Below are positions 8,956 to 16,640 of a DNA stretch of 45,076 nucleotides, one piece after another (position 1 is the first letter of the stretch; the number at the start of each line of letters is the position of its first letter). Source of the DNA: Spirochaetales bacterium (GTDB lineage: Bacteria > Spirochaetota > Spirochaetia > Treponematales > Treponemataceae). The notes beneath the pieces are model-generated. The model searched no databases and was not told where the DNA came from. It saw nothing but the letters and a program-made list of their open reading frames with translations. The DNA is taken from positions 1 through 45,076 of the forward strand of contig JAUNWH010000018.1 of NCBI GenBank assembly GCA_030540405.1. The letters run 5' to 3'. A program made the translations under genes and the position numbers.

Positions 8956-9384
8956 ATGCTGACATATTTTATTGCCGCCGCAGTTTTTGCGCTTATAATT
9001 TTTTTGCTGAATCTTTATATAAAATTTAAATCTTTGGAATGCAAGAATTCAGAACTTAAAGCTAGAAAAATCCGAAGTGAAAATGCGCAGAAAAAAGGAC
9101 TTTTGGTTTCGTGCCCGATTTGCGGTTCTTCTCTTCTTCCGGGTGAAGATTTGGTCAGCAGAGTTTACAGGCCTATGAATGTTCCTGATCAGCTTTGCAC
9201 GATAAACGGATGTCCGCATTGTTATCCAAAAGTTGAAACTGGATTAAGAAGAATTTGCCCGGTTTGCCATAAAGAAATTCCTCTTGCAGGTGGTCATCTT
9301 GTTGCCCGGCTTTTTAATAAAACTGAAGGAAAAAAGCACGTTATTGTAACTGGCTGCAACTCATGCTGCAAAGGAAAAAAATAG
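8956..9384 (+). CDS. Membrane-anchored double zinc-ribbon-like protein
   Basis: A 142-residue protein of unknown function. It has one N-terminal transmembrane helix (about residues 4-22), a short charged linker that may be helical, and a cytoplasmic part with four Cys-X2-Cys pairs: CPIC, CPHC, CPVC and CNSC. These could bind two zinc ions or form redox pairs. The start at 8956 is supported by a promoter placed for a leaderless transcript. It lies just upstream of flaB, but flaB has its own sigma-28 promoter, so a role in motility is only a guess. Confidence 0.75.
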   Translation: MLTYFIAAAVFALIIFLLNLYIKFKSLECKNSELKARKIRSENAQKKGLLVSCPICGSSLLPGEDLVSRVYRPMNVPDQLCTINGCPHCYPKVETGLRRICPVCHKEIPLAGGHLVARLFNKTEGKKHVIVTGCNSCCKGKK

Positions 9385-9404
9385 CAATTTCCCTAAAAAA
9401 AATC

Positions 9405-9431
9405 TAAAGTAAAAAAATCAAACTCCGACAA
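9405..9431 (+). promoter_or_regulatory. Sigma-28 (FliA) promoter of flaB
   Basis: TAAA at 9405-9408, 15 bases, then TCCGACAA at 9424-9431. The flagellar sigma consensus is TAAA-N15-GCCGATAA, so the -35 is exact and the -10 matches at six of eight positions. Start would fall near 9438, giving a leader of about 84 nt. Confidence 0.85.
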
Positions 9432-9437
9432 TCAAAA

Positions 9438-9521
9438 TATAGGGTGGTAAACCCAAAGCAGGGGAAGCAGGCACAAAATGTTTGCTTAGAACTCCAGTAT
9501 CTTGATCATAGGAGATAAATT
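9438..9521 (+). promoter_or_regulatory. Structured flaB mRNA leader
   Basis: The leader can form three small stems: GGGT/ACCC (9442-9445 with 9451-9454); AAGCA/TGCTT with an inner ACA/TGT (9465-9487); and TATCT/AGATA (9498-9502 with 9513-9517). The last stem holds part of the AGGAGA ribosome site (9510-9515), with the GGA at the loop edge. This resembles a CsrA-type translational control site, as known for flagellin leaders in spirochaetes and Bacillus. The pairing is seen; the regulator is inferred. Confidence 0.45.
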
Positions 9522-10382
9522 ATGGTTATCAATCACAACATGAGTGCAATGTTTGCACAGCGTTCACAGGGGTTGACTGATTTGAACAACCAGAAGAACA
9601 TGGAAAAACTCTCTTCTGGAATGAAAATCAACCGCGCCGGTGATGATGCTTCTGGACTTGCTGTTTCAGAAAAAATGAGATCCCAGATTCGCGGATTGAA
9701 TCAGGCTTCTACAAACGCAAAGAACGGCATTTCTTTCATCCAGACAACAGAAGGATACCTCCAGGAAACTGAAGATATTATCCAGCGCATCCGCGAGCTT
9801 GCAGTTCAGTCAAGCAACGGAATCTACACAGACGAAGACCGTATGCAGATTCAGGTTGAAGTTTCTTCACTCATCGCTGAAGTTGACCGCATTGCTTCTT
9901 GCGCACAGTTCAACGGCATGAACATGCTTACTGGCCGTTTTGCACGCCCAACAGGTGAAAATAGCGTTACTGCTTCTATGTGGCTTCATATTGGTGCAAA
10001 CATGGATCAGCGCACACAGGTATATATTGGAACAATGAGCGCAGCAGCTCTTGGACTCCGCTCAGTTGGAACAGAAGAGATTATGACTCTTGAAAGCCCA
10101 GACGAAGCAAACCGCGCAATCGGAACTTTGGATGAAGCAATCAAGAAGATTAACAAACAGCGCGCAGACCTTGGTGCATATCAGAACCGCCTTGAAAAGA
10201 CAGTTGTTGGTCTTGATATTGGCGCAGAAAACCTTCAGGCTTCTGAGAGCCGCATCCGCGATACAGACATGGCAAAGGAAATGGTTGACTTTACAAAGAA
10301 CCAGGTTCTTTCTCAGGCTGGAACAGCAATGCTTGCACAGGCAAACCAGAGCTCACAGAACGTTCTTTCACTTCTCCAGTAG
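9522..10382 (+). CDS. flaB: Flagellin, periplasmic filament core protein FlaB
   Basis: Core subunit of the periplasmic flagellar filament. The 286-residue protein is the usual FlaB length and consists almost only of the conserved D0/D1 helical ends: [35 protein letters not shown] (about residues 31-50) and the C-terminal half ending [15 protein letters not shown] short spirochaete-type middle (about residues 140-190) replaces the variable domains of exported flagellins. There is no signal peptide, as expected for type III export. AGGAGA precedes the ATG. Codon use is biased to C-ending and GCA codons, a sign of high expression. It is monocistronic: its own sigma-28 promoter upstream and a strong terminator downstream. 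Confidence 0.98.
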   Translation: MVINHNMSAMFAQRSQGLTDLNNQKNMEKLSSGMKINRAGDDASGLAVSEKMRSQIRGLNQASTNAKNGISFIQTTEGYLQETEDIIQRIRELAVQSSNGIYTDEDRMQIQVEVSSLIAEVDRIASCAQFNGMNMLTGRFARPTGENSVTASMWLHIGANMDQRTQVYIGTMSAAALGLRSVGTEEIMTLESPDEANRAIGTLDEAIKKINKQRADLGAYQNRLEKTVVGLDIGAENLQASESRIRDTDMAKEMVDFTKNQVLSQAGTAMLAQANQSSQNVLSLLQ

Positions 10383-10410
10383 AATTGAAAGCAGCGTAAA
10401 ATTTGCGTGA

Positions 10411-10455
10411 AAAAAGCTTCCCTAGAAGTGAAAACTTTTAAGGAGGCTTTTTTTA
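10411..10455. terminator. Rho-independent terminator, probably bidirectional
   Basis: AAAAAGCTTCC pairs with GGAGGCTTTTT (one G-T pair), and an inner stem AGAAGT/ACTTTT closes on a GAAA loop. A T-run follows on the plus strand, and T6 also follows on the minus strand, so it can serve both flaB and the convergent AraC-type gene. Confidence 0.9.
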
Positions 10456-10468
10456 TTTCTTCAATTTT

Positions 10469-11254
10469 TTATTCCCCTTTCTGTTTTCGGTATTGGTGCG
10501 GAGAGACGCCGTTCATTTTTTTGAAGGCGCGGATGAAATTCTCACATTCGTTGTAGCCGCATTTCTGGGAGATTTCCTGGACTGTGAGTTCGGTTGTGTT
10601 CAGGAGGCGGAGGGCTTTTTCGTTCACAAAAAAATGGATGTCGGACTGCGGCGTAACACCAAATGTCTTCTTATATAATACTGAAAAATGCGAGCGCGTA
10701 AGGAAGAAATCGTCCGCCATAAGATCGACCGTCCATTTTTCAGGATTTTCCGAAACTTTTTTCCTCAGCTGGTTCAGCCTGAAGCGGATTTCACTTTCGC
10801 GCTTTGTTTTTATGCTCGGATAAAGCCGGTTGTTCTGGAGGTTGGATAGAACTTTGCACAGGCGGTCCAGAAGCTCGTGGTCGTGGTTTTCGTAGCGTTC
10901 CGTCAGAAAATAGGTGATGTCCGTCATCTCGCGCTTGATTATGTCCGCGTCGGTCACGTAAAAAATCTCGTCAAACGGAATCTGAAAGTCGTTGAAAAAA
11001 GTCATGTCCGCCGGAAGAAATTTTATGTAGTCGTTTTCAAATTCGTTGTTCTTGCACCAGTAAATCTGCGGAGTTCCGGGCTTGTAAAGAATGCACGCGT
11101 TTGCCTGAGTTTCAATCTGTTTTCCGTCCAGCGTTATGACCATGGGATTGTAGAAGTGAAGAAGAACACATTCCTTGGTTCCTGAAACGAATTTCATTTT
11201 AAAAGAGGATTCTTCGGTTTTCTTGTAAAATGCTCCGGCAAAATCTATTTTCAT
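10469..11254 (-). CDS. AraC-family regulator next to the pentose genes
   Basis: A 261-residue transcription factor. The N-terminal half is a divergent cupin-like ligand domain. The C-terminal part has two helix-turn-helix units: WTVDLMADDFFLTRSHFSVLYKK (about residues 159-181) and LTVQEISQKCGYNECENFIRAFKK (about 218-241), ending NGVSPHQYRKQKGE. It lies downstream of the YtfQ-type transporter operon on the same strand but is separated by a 448-bp repeat-filled gap, so it probably has its own promoter. Base composition is richer in G+C than the flaB side. The likely role is control of the neighbouring pentose transporter and kinase genes, by position only. Confidence 0.9.
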   Translation of the reverse strand: MKIDFAGAFYKKTEESSFKMKFVSGTKECVLLHFYNPMVITLDGKQIETQANACILYKPGTPQIYWCKNNEFENDYIKFLPADMTFFNDFQIPFDEIFYVTDADIIKREMTDITYFLTERYENHDHELLDRLCKVLSNLQNNRLYPSIKTKRESEIRFRLNQLRKKVSENPEKWTVDLMADDFFLTRSHFSVLYKKTFGVTPQSDIHFFVNEKALRLLNTTELTVQEISQKCGYNECENFIRAFKKMNGVSPHQYRKQKGE

Positions 11255-11264
11255 ATAAGTTTCA

Positions 11265-11294
11265 ATTATAAACTAAAACTGAAGTAAATGTCAG
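11265..11294 (-). promoter_or_regulatory. Promoter of the AraC-type gene, near-leaderless
   Basis: Minus strand: CTGACA (11289-11294), 18 bp, TATAAT (11265-11270), then ten bases to the ATG. The transcript leader would be only about three bases and no Shine-Dalgarno site is present. Confidence 0.55.
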
Positions 11295-11417
11295 TCGCGG
11301 AATTCAATTCGTCTGACCTGCAAAATCCGCCGTGTTCAAAATGTGCTGAAAACGGCTGCTCCGAAAATTTCAGGGCAGCCGTAATTTTTTGCTGATTGTC
11401 ATTGTGCGCCCGGTTTT

Positions 11418-11447
11418 TGTCATTCCCGCACTTGATGCGGGAATCTT
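11418..11447 (+). repeat. Palindromic repeat arm (CTTGA-loop hairpin)
   Basis: TGTCATT, then CCCGCA, CTTGA, TGCGGG and AATCT. The stem ATTCCCGCA/TGCGGGAAT is perfect. It is followed by AATCTTT/AAAGATT and a decayed second arm up to about 11482. Confidence 0.8.
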
Positions 11448-11497
11448 TGTACATAAAAGATTGCTGACCGAGGGAATGTCCCAAAAGTATTTTTTTC

Positions 11498-11581
11498 TGT
11501 CATTTTCGGGCTTGACCCGAAAATCTAAATGTGCATATTGCAATCGTTTAGAGATTCCCGTGTCGCGGCACGGGAATGACA
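11498..11581. repeat. 84-bp double-hairpin element, copy 1
   Basis: Two inverted arms bounded by TGTCATT and AATGACA. Arm 1: ATTTTCGGG/CCCGAAAAT with loop CTTGA. Centre: TCTAAATG pairs with CGTTTAGA (one G-T pair). Arm 2: ATTCCCGTG/CACGGGAAT. A second element of exactly the same length lies at 18273-18356. Confidence 0.85.
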
Positions 11582-11585
11582 TTTA

Positions 11586-11690
11586 GAACTTATTAGACAT
11601 CCCCATCGCAGTGTCAAGTACGACAATGACATTTTTCAAGCTATCTCGCAGCACGGGAATGACAGTTTGAACTTATCGGACATCCCCAAT
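11586..11690 (-). repeat. Decayed inverse repeat arms
   Basis: Read on the minus strand, 11610-11634 gives TGTCATTGTCGTACTTGACA and 11651-11664 gives TGTCATTCCCGTGC, both fragments of the same hairpin family. Each is flanked by the repeated GAACTTATnnGACATCCCC motif. Confidence 0.6.
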
Positions 11691-11702
11691 GGAAAACCGG
11701 AT

Positions 11703-12752
11703 TTACTTTGAATTCTTCCTTGAGAGAACCACGCTCTGAATCAGGAGGAAGAGACAAATCATGAAAGCAACCGTGATGTTCGTCCACCAGGCGTCGTCAA
11801 GTCCGAGCGATGAGACGATGTTCTTGATTGTGGCAAGAGAAAGCACTCCGAAGAATGTTCCCGCGATGTTTCCCACTCCGCCCGTGAGCATTGTTCCGCC
11901 GATAATCGAAGACGCAATCGCATTCATTTCGTAGCCGCTTGCATGGCTTGGAGAGGCCGAACCTACGTGCATGAAGTACACGAATCCGCCGACCGCCGCA
12001 AGAACCGAGCAGATGAAGTGCGCAAGGAATTTTGTCATCTTGACGTTGATTCCGAGCATGTTCGCGCTCTGCTGGTTTCCGCCCACAGCATAGAAGTTGC
12101 GTCCGAGTTTTGTCCACCTTAGCACAAGGAAAAGAATCACGACCACAAGAAGCGCGACTAGAACGCCCGGCTCAACATAAGCCGGAATGTATTTTCCGAG
12201 TTTGTTCACCGAGCCCATGCCCGGAACGTAAATTCTTGTTTCTATGAGCTTGACGAATCCTTCGTGCTTTACGTTGAACTGCGTCGCATTTACGATTGTC
12301 GTCATTCCTTTTGCGAAGAACATTCCCGCAAGCGAGACGATGAACGGCTGGATGTCGAGGAACGCCACAAGGAATCCCTGGACAAGGCCGAAGCTTACTC
12401 CGATAACCAGCGCATACATAACCGCGCCCGCAATTGTTCCGCCGTTTTTGTCCAGGTGAACTGCGCAGCACATACAGACGAGAGCCGTTACAGTTCCAAC
12501 TGAAATGTCGATTCCGCCTGTAATCATTACAAGGCTAAGCGCGCACGAAAGAACTATGAGCGAGGCGTTTTCGTTCAGCAGGTTGAAGAAAGTCTGGGGC
12601 TTCCTGAATCCTGAGCCTAGAAAAATGACCGCAAGAAGATACATCGCCACGAAAACCGCAATCGTAATTATAAGAAGAAGATTTGTGTCTGAAAGCGGTC
12701 TTTTTTTTGCAAGCGCAGTCTCATTCTGCCTTTTTTTGTTTAGAAAGTTCAT
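11703..12752 (-). CDS. yjfF: Sugar ABC permease, YjfF type
   Basis: Second inner-membrane permease of a YtfQRT-YjfF-type importer (BPD_transp_2/RbsC family). The 349-residue chain has about eight to ten hydrophobic helices, the family motif MITGGIDISVGTVTAL near residue 77, and GGNQQSANMLGINV (about 221-234), the cytoplasmic loop that contacts the ATPase. Its ATG directly abuts the TAA of the preceding permease gene (no gap), so the two are translationally coupled. The gene is G+C-rich relative to the flanks. It is last of the four transporter genes on this strand. Confidence 0.9.
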   Translation of the reverse strand: MNFLNKKRQNETALAKKRPLSDTNLLLIITIAVFVAMYLLAVIFLGSGFRKPQTFFNLLNENASLIVLSCALSLVMITGGIDISVGTVTALVCMCCAVHLDKNGGTIAGAVMYALVIGVSFGLVQGFLVAFLDIQPFIVSLAGMFFAKGMTTIVNATQFNVKHEGFVKLIETRIYVPGMGSVNKLGKYIPAYVEPGVLVALLVVVILFLVLRWTKLGRNFYAVGGNQQSANMLGINVKMTKFLAHFICSVLAAVGGFVYFMHVGSASPSHASGYEMNAIASSIIGGTMLTGGVGNIAGTFFGVLSLATIKNIVSSLGLDDAWWTNITVAFMICLFLLIQSVVLSRKNSK

Positions 12753-13847
12753 TTAACAGCCTCCATTCGCTACGGCGTGTTTTCGTGCGCCGGAAATCTG
12801 TTTTGCCAGCTGCGACATTTTTTCGCGGAATACCGGCGCGCTGATTACAACGAGGATGATTACAACAACGGCCTTGTAAGCCGGAAGCGCGGTCGAGGCT
12901 ACGTTGAACTTGAACAGCGTTGTCGTAAGGAACTGGATTACGTAAGCTCCAAGAATCGAAGCCCACATATTGAACTTGCCGCCGCTCAAAGCATTTCCGC
13001 CGAGCGCGACCGCAAGAATCGCATCCATCTCGATGTCCTTTGCGATAACGGAGTAATTAATAGAAGAAATTCGGCAGACTTTGATGAATCCGGCGACCGC
13101 AACGCAAAGTCCCATAATCACATAGGTGATGAATTTTATGAACTGGGGATCAAGTCCGTTCAGTCTTGACGAGTTGCTGTTGATTCCCACTGCCTGCGTG
13201 TAAAGTCCCAGGTTCGTGAATTTGAGCACAAGCATCGTGATTATTATGCAGATTATCGCGATGAAAACTGGAGTCGGAACCGGAATTCCCGGAATGAAGT
13301 TTCCGAAGTAGCCGAAGACCGGATCCACAACAATCGGAAGCGCATTGTCGTTAATCCAGGCGGCGATTGAGCGTCCGGCCGTAAAAAGAATCAGAGTAGC
13401 GACCATCGGCTGAATCTTGAAGTACGAGACAAGCATTCCGTTGAATCCGCCGAACGCCATGCTCACAATGCAGCCCACAAGAAACGCCACAAAAATCGGA
13501 GCCTGGAGAGTTTCGGGGCGCGCATCCGTTCCGCACAGAACACGCAGAATCACCGAGCCTGCAATCGCAATTCCCGCGCCCACAGAAATATCCTGTCCGC
13601 CCGAAGCCGCAGTTACAAGCGTCATTCCGATCGCAAGAATTACAAGCTCAGAAGCGTTGTCCAAAATCGTAATCAGGTAGCCTGAAAGAACCGGGAAGCC
13701 TTCGCTGTTCTGCCCGAGCGTAATCTTGAAGAATGACGGATCCGCGGCAAGGTTGAAAATTACAAGAATCAGCAGCGCGGCAATCGGAATAAAAATCTGC
13801 TTTTTTACAAGTCCAAGAAGGAAGTCCGTGATTTTTTTAGAAGTCAT
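12753..13847 (-). CDS. ytfT: Sugar ABC permease, YtfT type
   Basis: First permease of the importer, 364 residues, with an N-terminal helix (IPIAALLILVIFNLAAD), the motif TAASGGQDISVGAGIAIAG (about residues 83-101) characteristic of YtfT/RbsC-like proteins, and AVALGGNALSGGKFN (about 279-293). Its start overlaps the stop of the ATPase gene by four bases (ATGA), with AGGAGG just upstream. The paralogue that follows is of similar length, as expected for a heterodimeric channel. In E. coli this system carries galactofuranose, and related systems in Shewanella carry arabinose. Confidence 0.9.
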   Translation of the reverse strand: MTSKKITDFLLGLVKKQIFIPIAALLILVIFNLAADPSFFKITLGQNSEGFPVLSGYLITILDNASELVILAIGMTLVTAASGGQDISVGAGIAIAGSVILRVLCGTDARPETLQAPIFVAFLVGCIVSMAFGGFNGMLVSYFKIQPMVATLILFTAGRSIAAWINDNALPIVVDPVFGYFGNFIPGIPVPTPVFIAIICIIITMLVLKFTNLGLYTQAVGINSNSSRLNGLDPQFIKFITYVIMGLCVAVAGFIKVCRISSINYSVIAKDIEMDAILAVALGGNALSGGKFNMWASILGAYVIQFLTTTLFKFNVASTALPAYKAVVVIILVVISAPVFREKMSQLAKQISGARKHAVANGGC

Positions 13848-15358
13848 TGTTTTTCTCCTCCTGCGATGGTTTCCATAATCTTTGTCTGGTTCAGGTCATT
13901 GCCGGAAAGTTCGCCGACCTGCTTTAGATCGCGCATGACAACAAGCCGCGAGCAGGTTCTGAGCATCTCGTCGATTTCGGATGAGATGAACGTAACGCTC
14001 TTGCCTTCCTTTGCAAGCTTCAGGACAAGCTCCTGAATTTCCGTCTTTGTTCCGATGTCGATTCCGCGTGTCGGCTCGTCAAGAATCAGGTACTGCGGAT
14101 TTGAAAGCAGGGCGCGCGCAAGGAGCACTTTCTGCTGGTTTCCGCCCGAAAGGGATTTTATCGGAGTTTCCGCGGAGGCTGTCTTTATCTCAAGCAGCTT
14201 TATGTATTCGTCCGCAAGTTTTTCCTGTTCCGCCCGGCTGAACGGCTTGAAGAATCCTCTCATCACCTGAAGCGCAAGAATCAGGTTTTCGCGCACGGAA
14301 AGGTCGCCGATTATGCCGTCGCGTTTTCTGTCTTCGGGAAGATAGCTGATTCCGTTTTTCATCGCGTGGATCGGCTTTGTGATGTTCACGCTTTTTCCGT
14401 TCACCTTCACTTTTCCGCCGAGAACTTTGTCCGCACCGAATATCGCGCGCACGCTCTCGCTTCTTCCGGAGCCTAGAAGTCCTGTGAATCCGTTCACCTC
14501 TCCTTTGTAAATCCTGAAGTTGAACGGTTTTACGCCGCCCGTGCTTGAAAGATTTTCCGCCTCGTAGACAGGAACTTCATCCGCGGCGAATACAGGCGCT
14601 TCGGAAGACTTGGACGACTTGTCAAGATTCTCAACTGATTTTCCGAGCATTTTTGAGACAAGCTCAAGGCGCGGAAGGTCGCGGATTTCGTATTCGCCCA
14701 CAAGCTGTCCGTCGCGCAGAACGGTGATTCTGTCGCAGACTTCGTAAACCTGCTCAAGAAAGTGGGTAACGAAAATTATTCCGACTCCCTTTGCGCGGAG
14801 ATTGCGCATAAGGCGGAACAGCTTCTGGACTTCCTGATCGTCAAGGGAAGAAGTCGGCTCGTCAAGAATCAGAATCTTGCAGTCCATGTCAACGGCGCGC
14901 GCGATTGCGACCATCTGCTGAACGGCGATTGAACAGCTTGAAAGCTGCTGCTCAGCCTCGCACGGAATCTCAAGATCCCTTAGAATTTTAGCGGCTCCTT
15001 CATTCATCTTTTTCCAGCTGATGAAAGGGCCTTTTGTTCTTCCTATATACATATTCTCCGCCACGGTAAGATTGTGGCAGAGAGTTATTTCCTGATAAAC
15101 TGTCGAGATGCCTGCGTTCTGGGCATCCTGAGGGGAACGGATGTTGACTGTTCCGATTCCTTTTACAGAAACCTGGCCTTCGTCCTTGTGATGAACGCCA
15201 GTCAGAACCTTAATCAGCGTTGATTTTCCGGCTCCGTTTTCTCCCATAAGAGCGTGAATTTCGCCTTCACGCAAATTAAAATCAATATTCTGCAATGCGT
15301 ATACACCGGGAAATTTCTTGTGTATTCCGCGCATCTCAAGAACTGATTTGTCCTGCAT
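13844..15358 (-). CDS. ytfR: Sugar ABC importer ATPase, tandem domains, YtfR type
   Basis: Energises the importer at the inner face of the membrane. The 504-residue protein has two ABC domains, as in RbsA/MglA/YtfR. Domain 1: Walker [10 protein letters not shown] (about residue 39), signature LSSCSIAVQQ (degenerate), Walker [13 protein letters not shown] (about 166). Domain 2: a degenerate Walker A (GLLGSGRSE, about 291), signature LSGGNQQK (about 401), Walker [11 protein letters not shown] (about 421). Asymmetric sites of this kind are usual in the family. GGAGG precedes the ATG. A terminator-like hairpin lies between it and the upstream binding-protein gene, which should lower its expression relative to that gene. 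Confidence 0.93.
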   Translation of the reverse strand: MQDKSVLEMRGIHKKFPGVYALQNIDFNLREGEIHALMGENGAGKSTLIKVLTGVHHKDEGQVSVKGIGTVNIRSPQDAQNAGISTVYQEITLCHNLTVAENMYIGRTKGPFISWKKMNEGAAKILRDLEIPCEAEQQLSSCSIAVQQMVAIARAVDMDCKILILDEPTSSLDDQEVQKLFRLMRNLRAKGVGIIFVTHFLEQVYEVCDRITVLRDGQLVGEYEIRDLPRLELVSKMLGKSVENLDKSSKSSEAPVFAADEVPVYEAENLSSTGGVKPFNFRIYKGEVNGFTGLLGSGRSESVRAIFGADKVLGGKVKVNGKSVNITKPIHAMKNGISYLPEDRKRDGIIGDLSVRENLILALQVMRGFFKPFSRAEQEKLADEYIKLLEIKTASAETPIKSLSGGNQQKVLLARALLSNPQYLILDEPTRGIDIGTKTEIQELVLKLAKEGKSVTFISSEIDEMLRTCSRLVVMRDLKQVGELSGNDLNQTKIMETIAGGEKQ

Positions 15359-15369
15359 GGTCTGCCTCC

Positions 15370-15416
15370 AAAAAAAAACACGGGGTTCAGATTTTTTGAC
15401 AATCCGAGCCCCGTGT
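15370..15416 (-). terminator. Intra-operon terminator/attenuator after ytfQ
   Basis: Minus strand: ACACGGGG (15409-15416) pairs with CCCCGTGT (15378-15385), extended by CGGATT/AATCTG, and is followed by a run of at least eight T. It lies between the binding-protein and ATPase genes, so it should stop a fraction of transcripts and leave the binding protein in excess. Confidence 0.85.
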
Positions 15417-15483
15417 CCAAGGTGTTGGATTCTCCGCCAATTTTATATTTTTTGTTTACAGAAGAATCCGCCTGACAATATGG

Positions 15484-16413
15484 TTAGATACCGTACTTTG
15501 CAACATCATTCTTTGTGATTGTCGCGGCGTCAAATCCTTTTTCTTCCATAATTACAGTCTTTTCCTTTGCGCCGTTCTTGATGATGTCATCAATGTAAGC
15601 CGCCTGGAACGGATTGCACTGGCCGTCGTAGTTCCATCTTTTTGCAAGAAGTTCCTCAAGCGCCCACTTGTTGCAGTCGAATCCCATTACGATTACATCT
15701 TTTCCGACTCCGTGAGAGATTCCCGCCTTGTCGAGGGCAGCAACCGCGCCTTTTGCCATGTCGTCGTTTTCCGCATAGATTACGTTGAATTTTTTGCCGG
15801 AATCGATTACAGCCTGAACAATCTGCTGGGCGTTTTCCGCGTTCCATTCAGCTGTCTGCTGGGCAACGATGTTCCAGTTGCTTTCTGCCTTTGCCTTCTC
15901 ATCAAGCGCGCCTGAGCGTCCGATCTGAGCGGCTGAACCCATAACACCCTGGATATGGATGATGTTGTATTCCTTGAGATTCTGTCCTGCGAGCCAGTTT
16001 ACGGCAGTCTTTCCTTCCTGAGCCATGTCAGAAACGATTGATGCCTCGTAAAGGCTTTCGTCAGCGTCGATTGTGCGGTCAAAAAGGATAACCTTGATTC
16101 CGGCGTCCTGAGCGTCTTTAAGAACAGATGTCCATCCTGAAGTTCCTGCTGCGGAAATCAGAAGGTAGTCAACTTCGTCCTGAACCATCTTGCGTGCGGC
16201 TGCAATCTGCTCATCGTTTTTAAGGCTGTAGAAGAAAGTCGGTTTGTAGCCGTTCTTCTTTGTGAATGTCTTTTTCATGTCGTTTACGTTCGCAGTGCGG
16301 TAGCCCGACTCGTTCGGATCGTTGTTGATGATTCCGACTTTTACCAGTTTTGCGGCGAATGTCGGAAGAACCATCATTGCCATTACAGCAGCCAAAACAA
16401 AATTCTTTTTCAT
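15484..16413 (-). CDS. ytfQ: Sugar-binding protein, YtfQ type (PBP1/Peripla_BP_4)
   Basis: Periplasmic receptor of the importer, 309 residues. Signal peptide MKKNFVLAAVMAMMVLPTFA, then VKVGIINNDPNESGYRTANV, a YtfQ-like start to the mature domain. Later motifs include KVILFDRTID (about residue 110), VIYAENDDMAKGAV (about 209-222) and DVIVMGFDCNKWALEE (about 236-251). The ATG at 16413 is chosen because GAGGTG lies just upstream and the signal peptide begins there; a longer reading from 16455 adds a non-signal tail. Pentose kinase and epimerase genes nearby suggest L-arabinose (possibly the furanose form) as ligand; galactofuranose is the main alternative. Confidence 0.9.
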   Translation of the reverse strand: MKKNFVLAAVMAMMVLPTFAAKLVKVGIINNDPNESGYRTANVNDMKKTFTKKNGYKPTFFYSLKNDEQIAAARKMVQDEVDYLLISAAGTSGWTSVLKDAQDAGIKVILFDRTIDADESLYEASIVSDMAQEGKTAVNWLAGQNLKEYNIIHIQGVMGSAAQIGRSGALDEKAKAESNWNIVAQQTAEWNAENAQQIVQAVIDSGKKFNVIYAENDDMAKGAVAALDKAGISHGVGKDVIVMGFDCNKWALEELLAKRWNYDGQCNPFQAAYIDDIIKNGAKEKTVIMEEKGFDAATITKNDVAKYGI

Positions 16414-16640
16414 GGTTTCACCTCTATGTGTTTGGATTAAGGATGTCCTCTGCATCCCTTGTGATTATGATTATCAACCTGAATCCGGCGGAAAGGAATA
16501 GTTTTTTTGTTCCCGATTTTTGGACATTCCTATCATTTTGTTCGGAAATTCGCATTTGATGATAGTTTTGGGCATTTTTTAGGGAAAACCGCCACTTGTT
16601 TTTTTCGCAATGTCAGTTACTATAAAATCAGAGGTAAAAC
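16414..16640. promoter_or_regulatory. Divergent ytfQ / kinase control region
   Basis: Contains direct repeats of TTTTGTTC at 16505-16512 and 16536-16543, 31 bp apart (about three helical turns), as expected for an AraC-type dimer. It also has an inverted pair CTATCAT/ATGATAG (16530-16536 and 16559-16565). TATAAA at 16621-16626 may be the kinase -10. GATAAT near 16470 on the minus strand may be that of ytfQ. Promoter calls are weak; the repeats are seen directly. Confidence 0.5.

Larger units (their letters stand above)
11255..11702. other. 448-bp gap filled with palindromic repeats
   Basis: Holds the AraC promoter and, from about 11418 to 11690, a cluster of TGTCATT...AATCT hairpins in both orientations. 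A 19-base sequence, GAACTTATnnGACATCCCC, occurs twice (11586-11604 and 11669-11687). Short frames here just read through the repeats, and none looks coding. Confidence 0.75.

Noticed and set aside
11389..11586. Short frames on both strands through the repeat cluster
   Set aside because: They translate palindromic repeat DNA; no ribosome site or family resemblance, and frames open in both directions as expected for inverted repeats.
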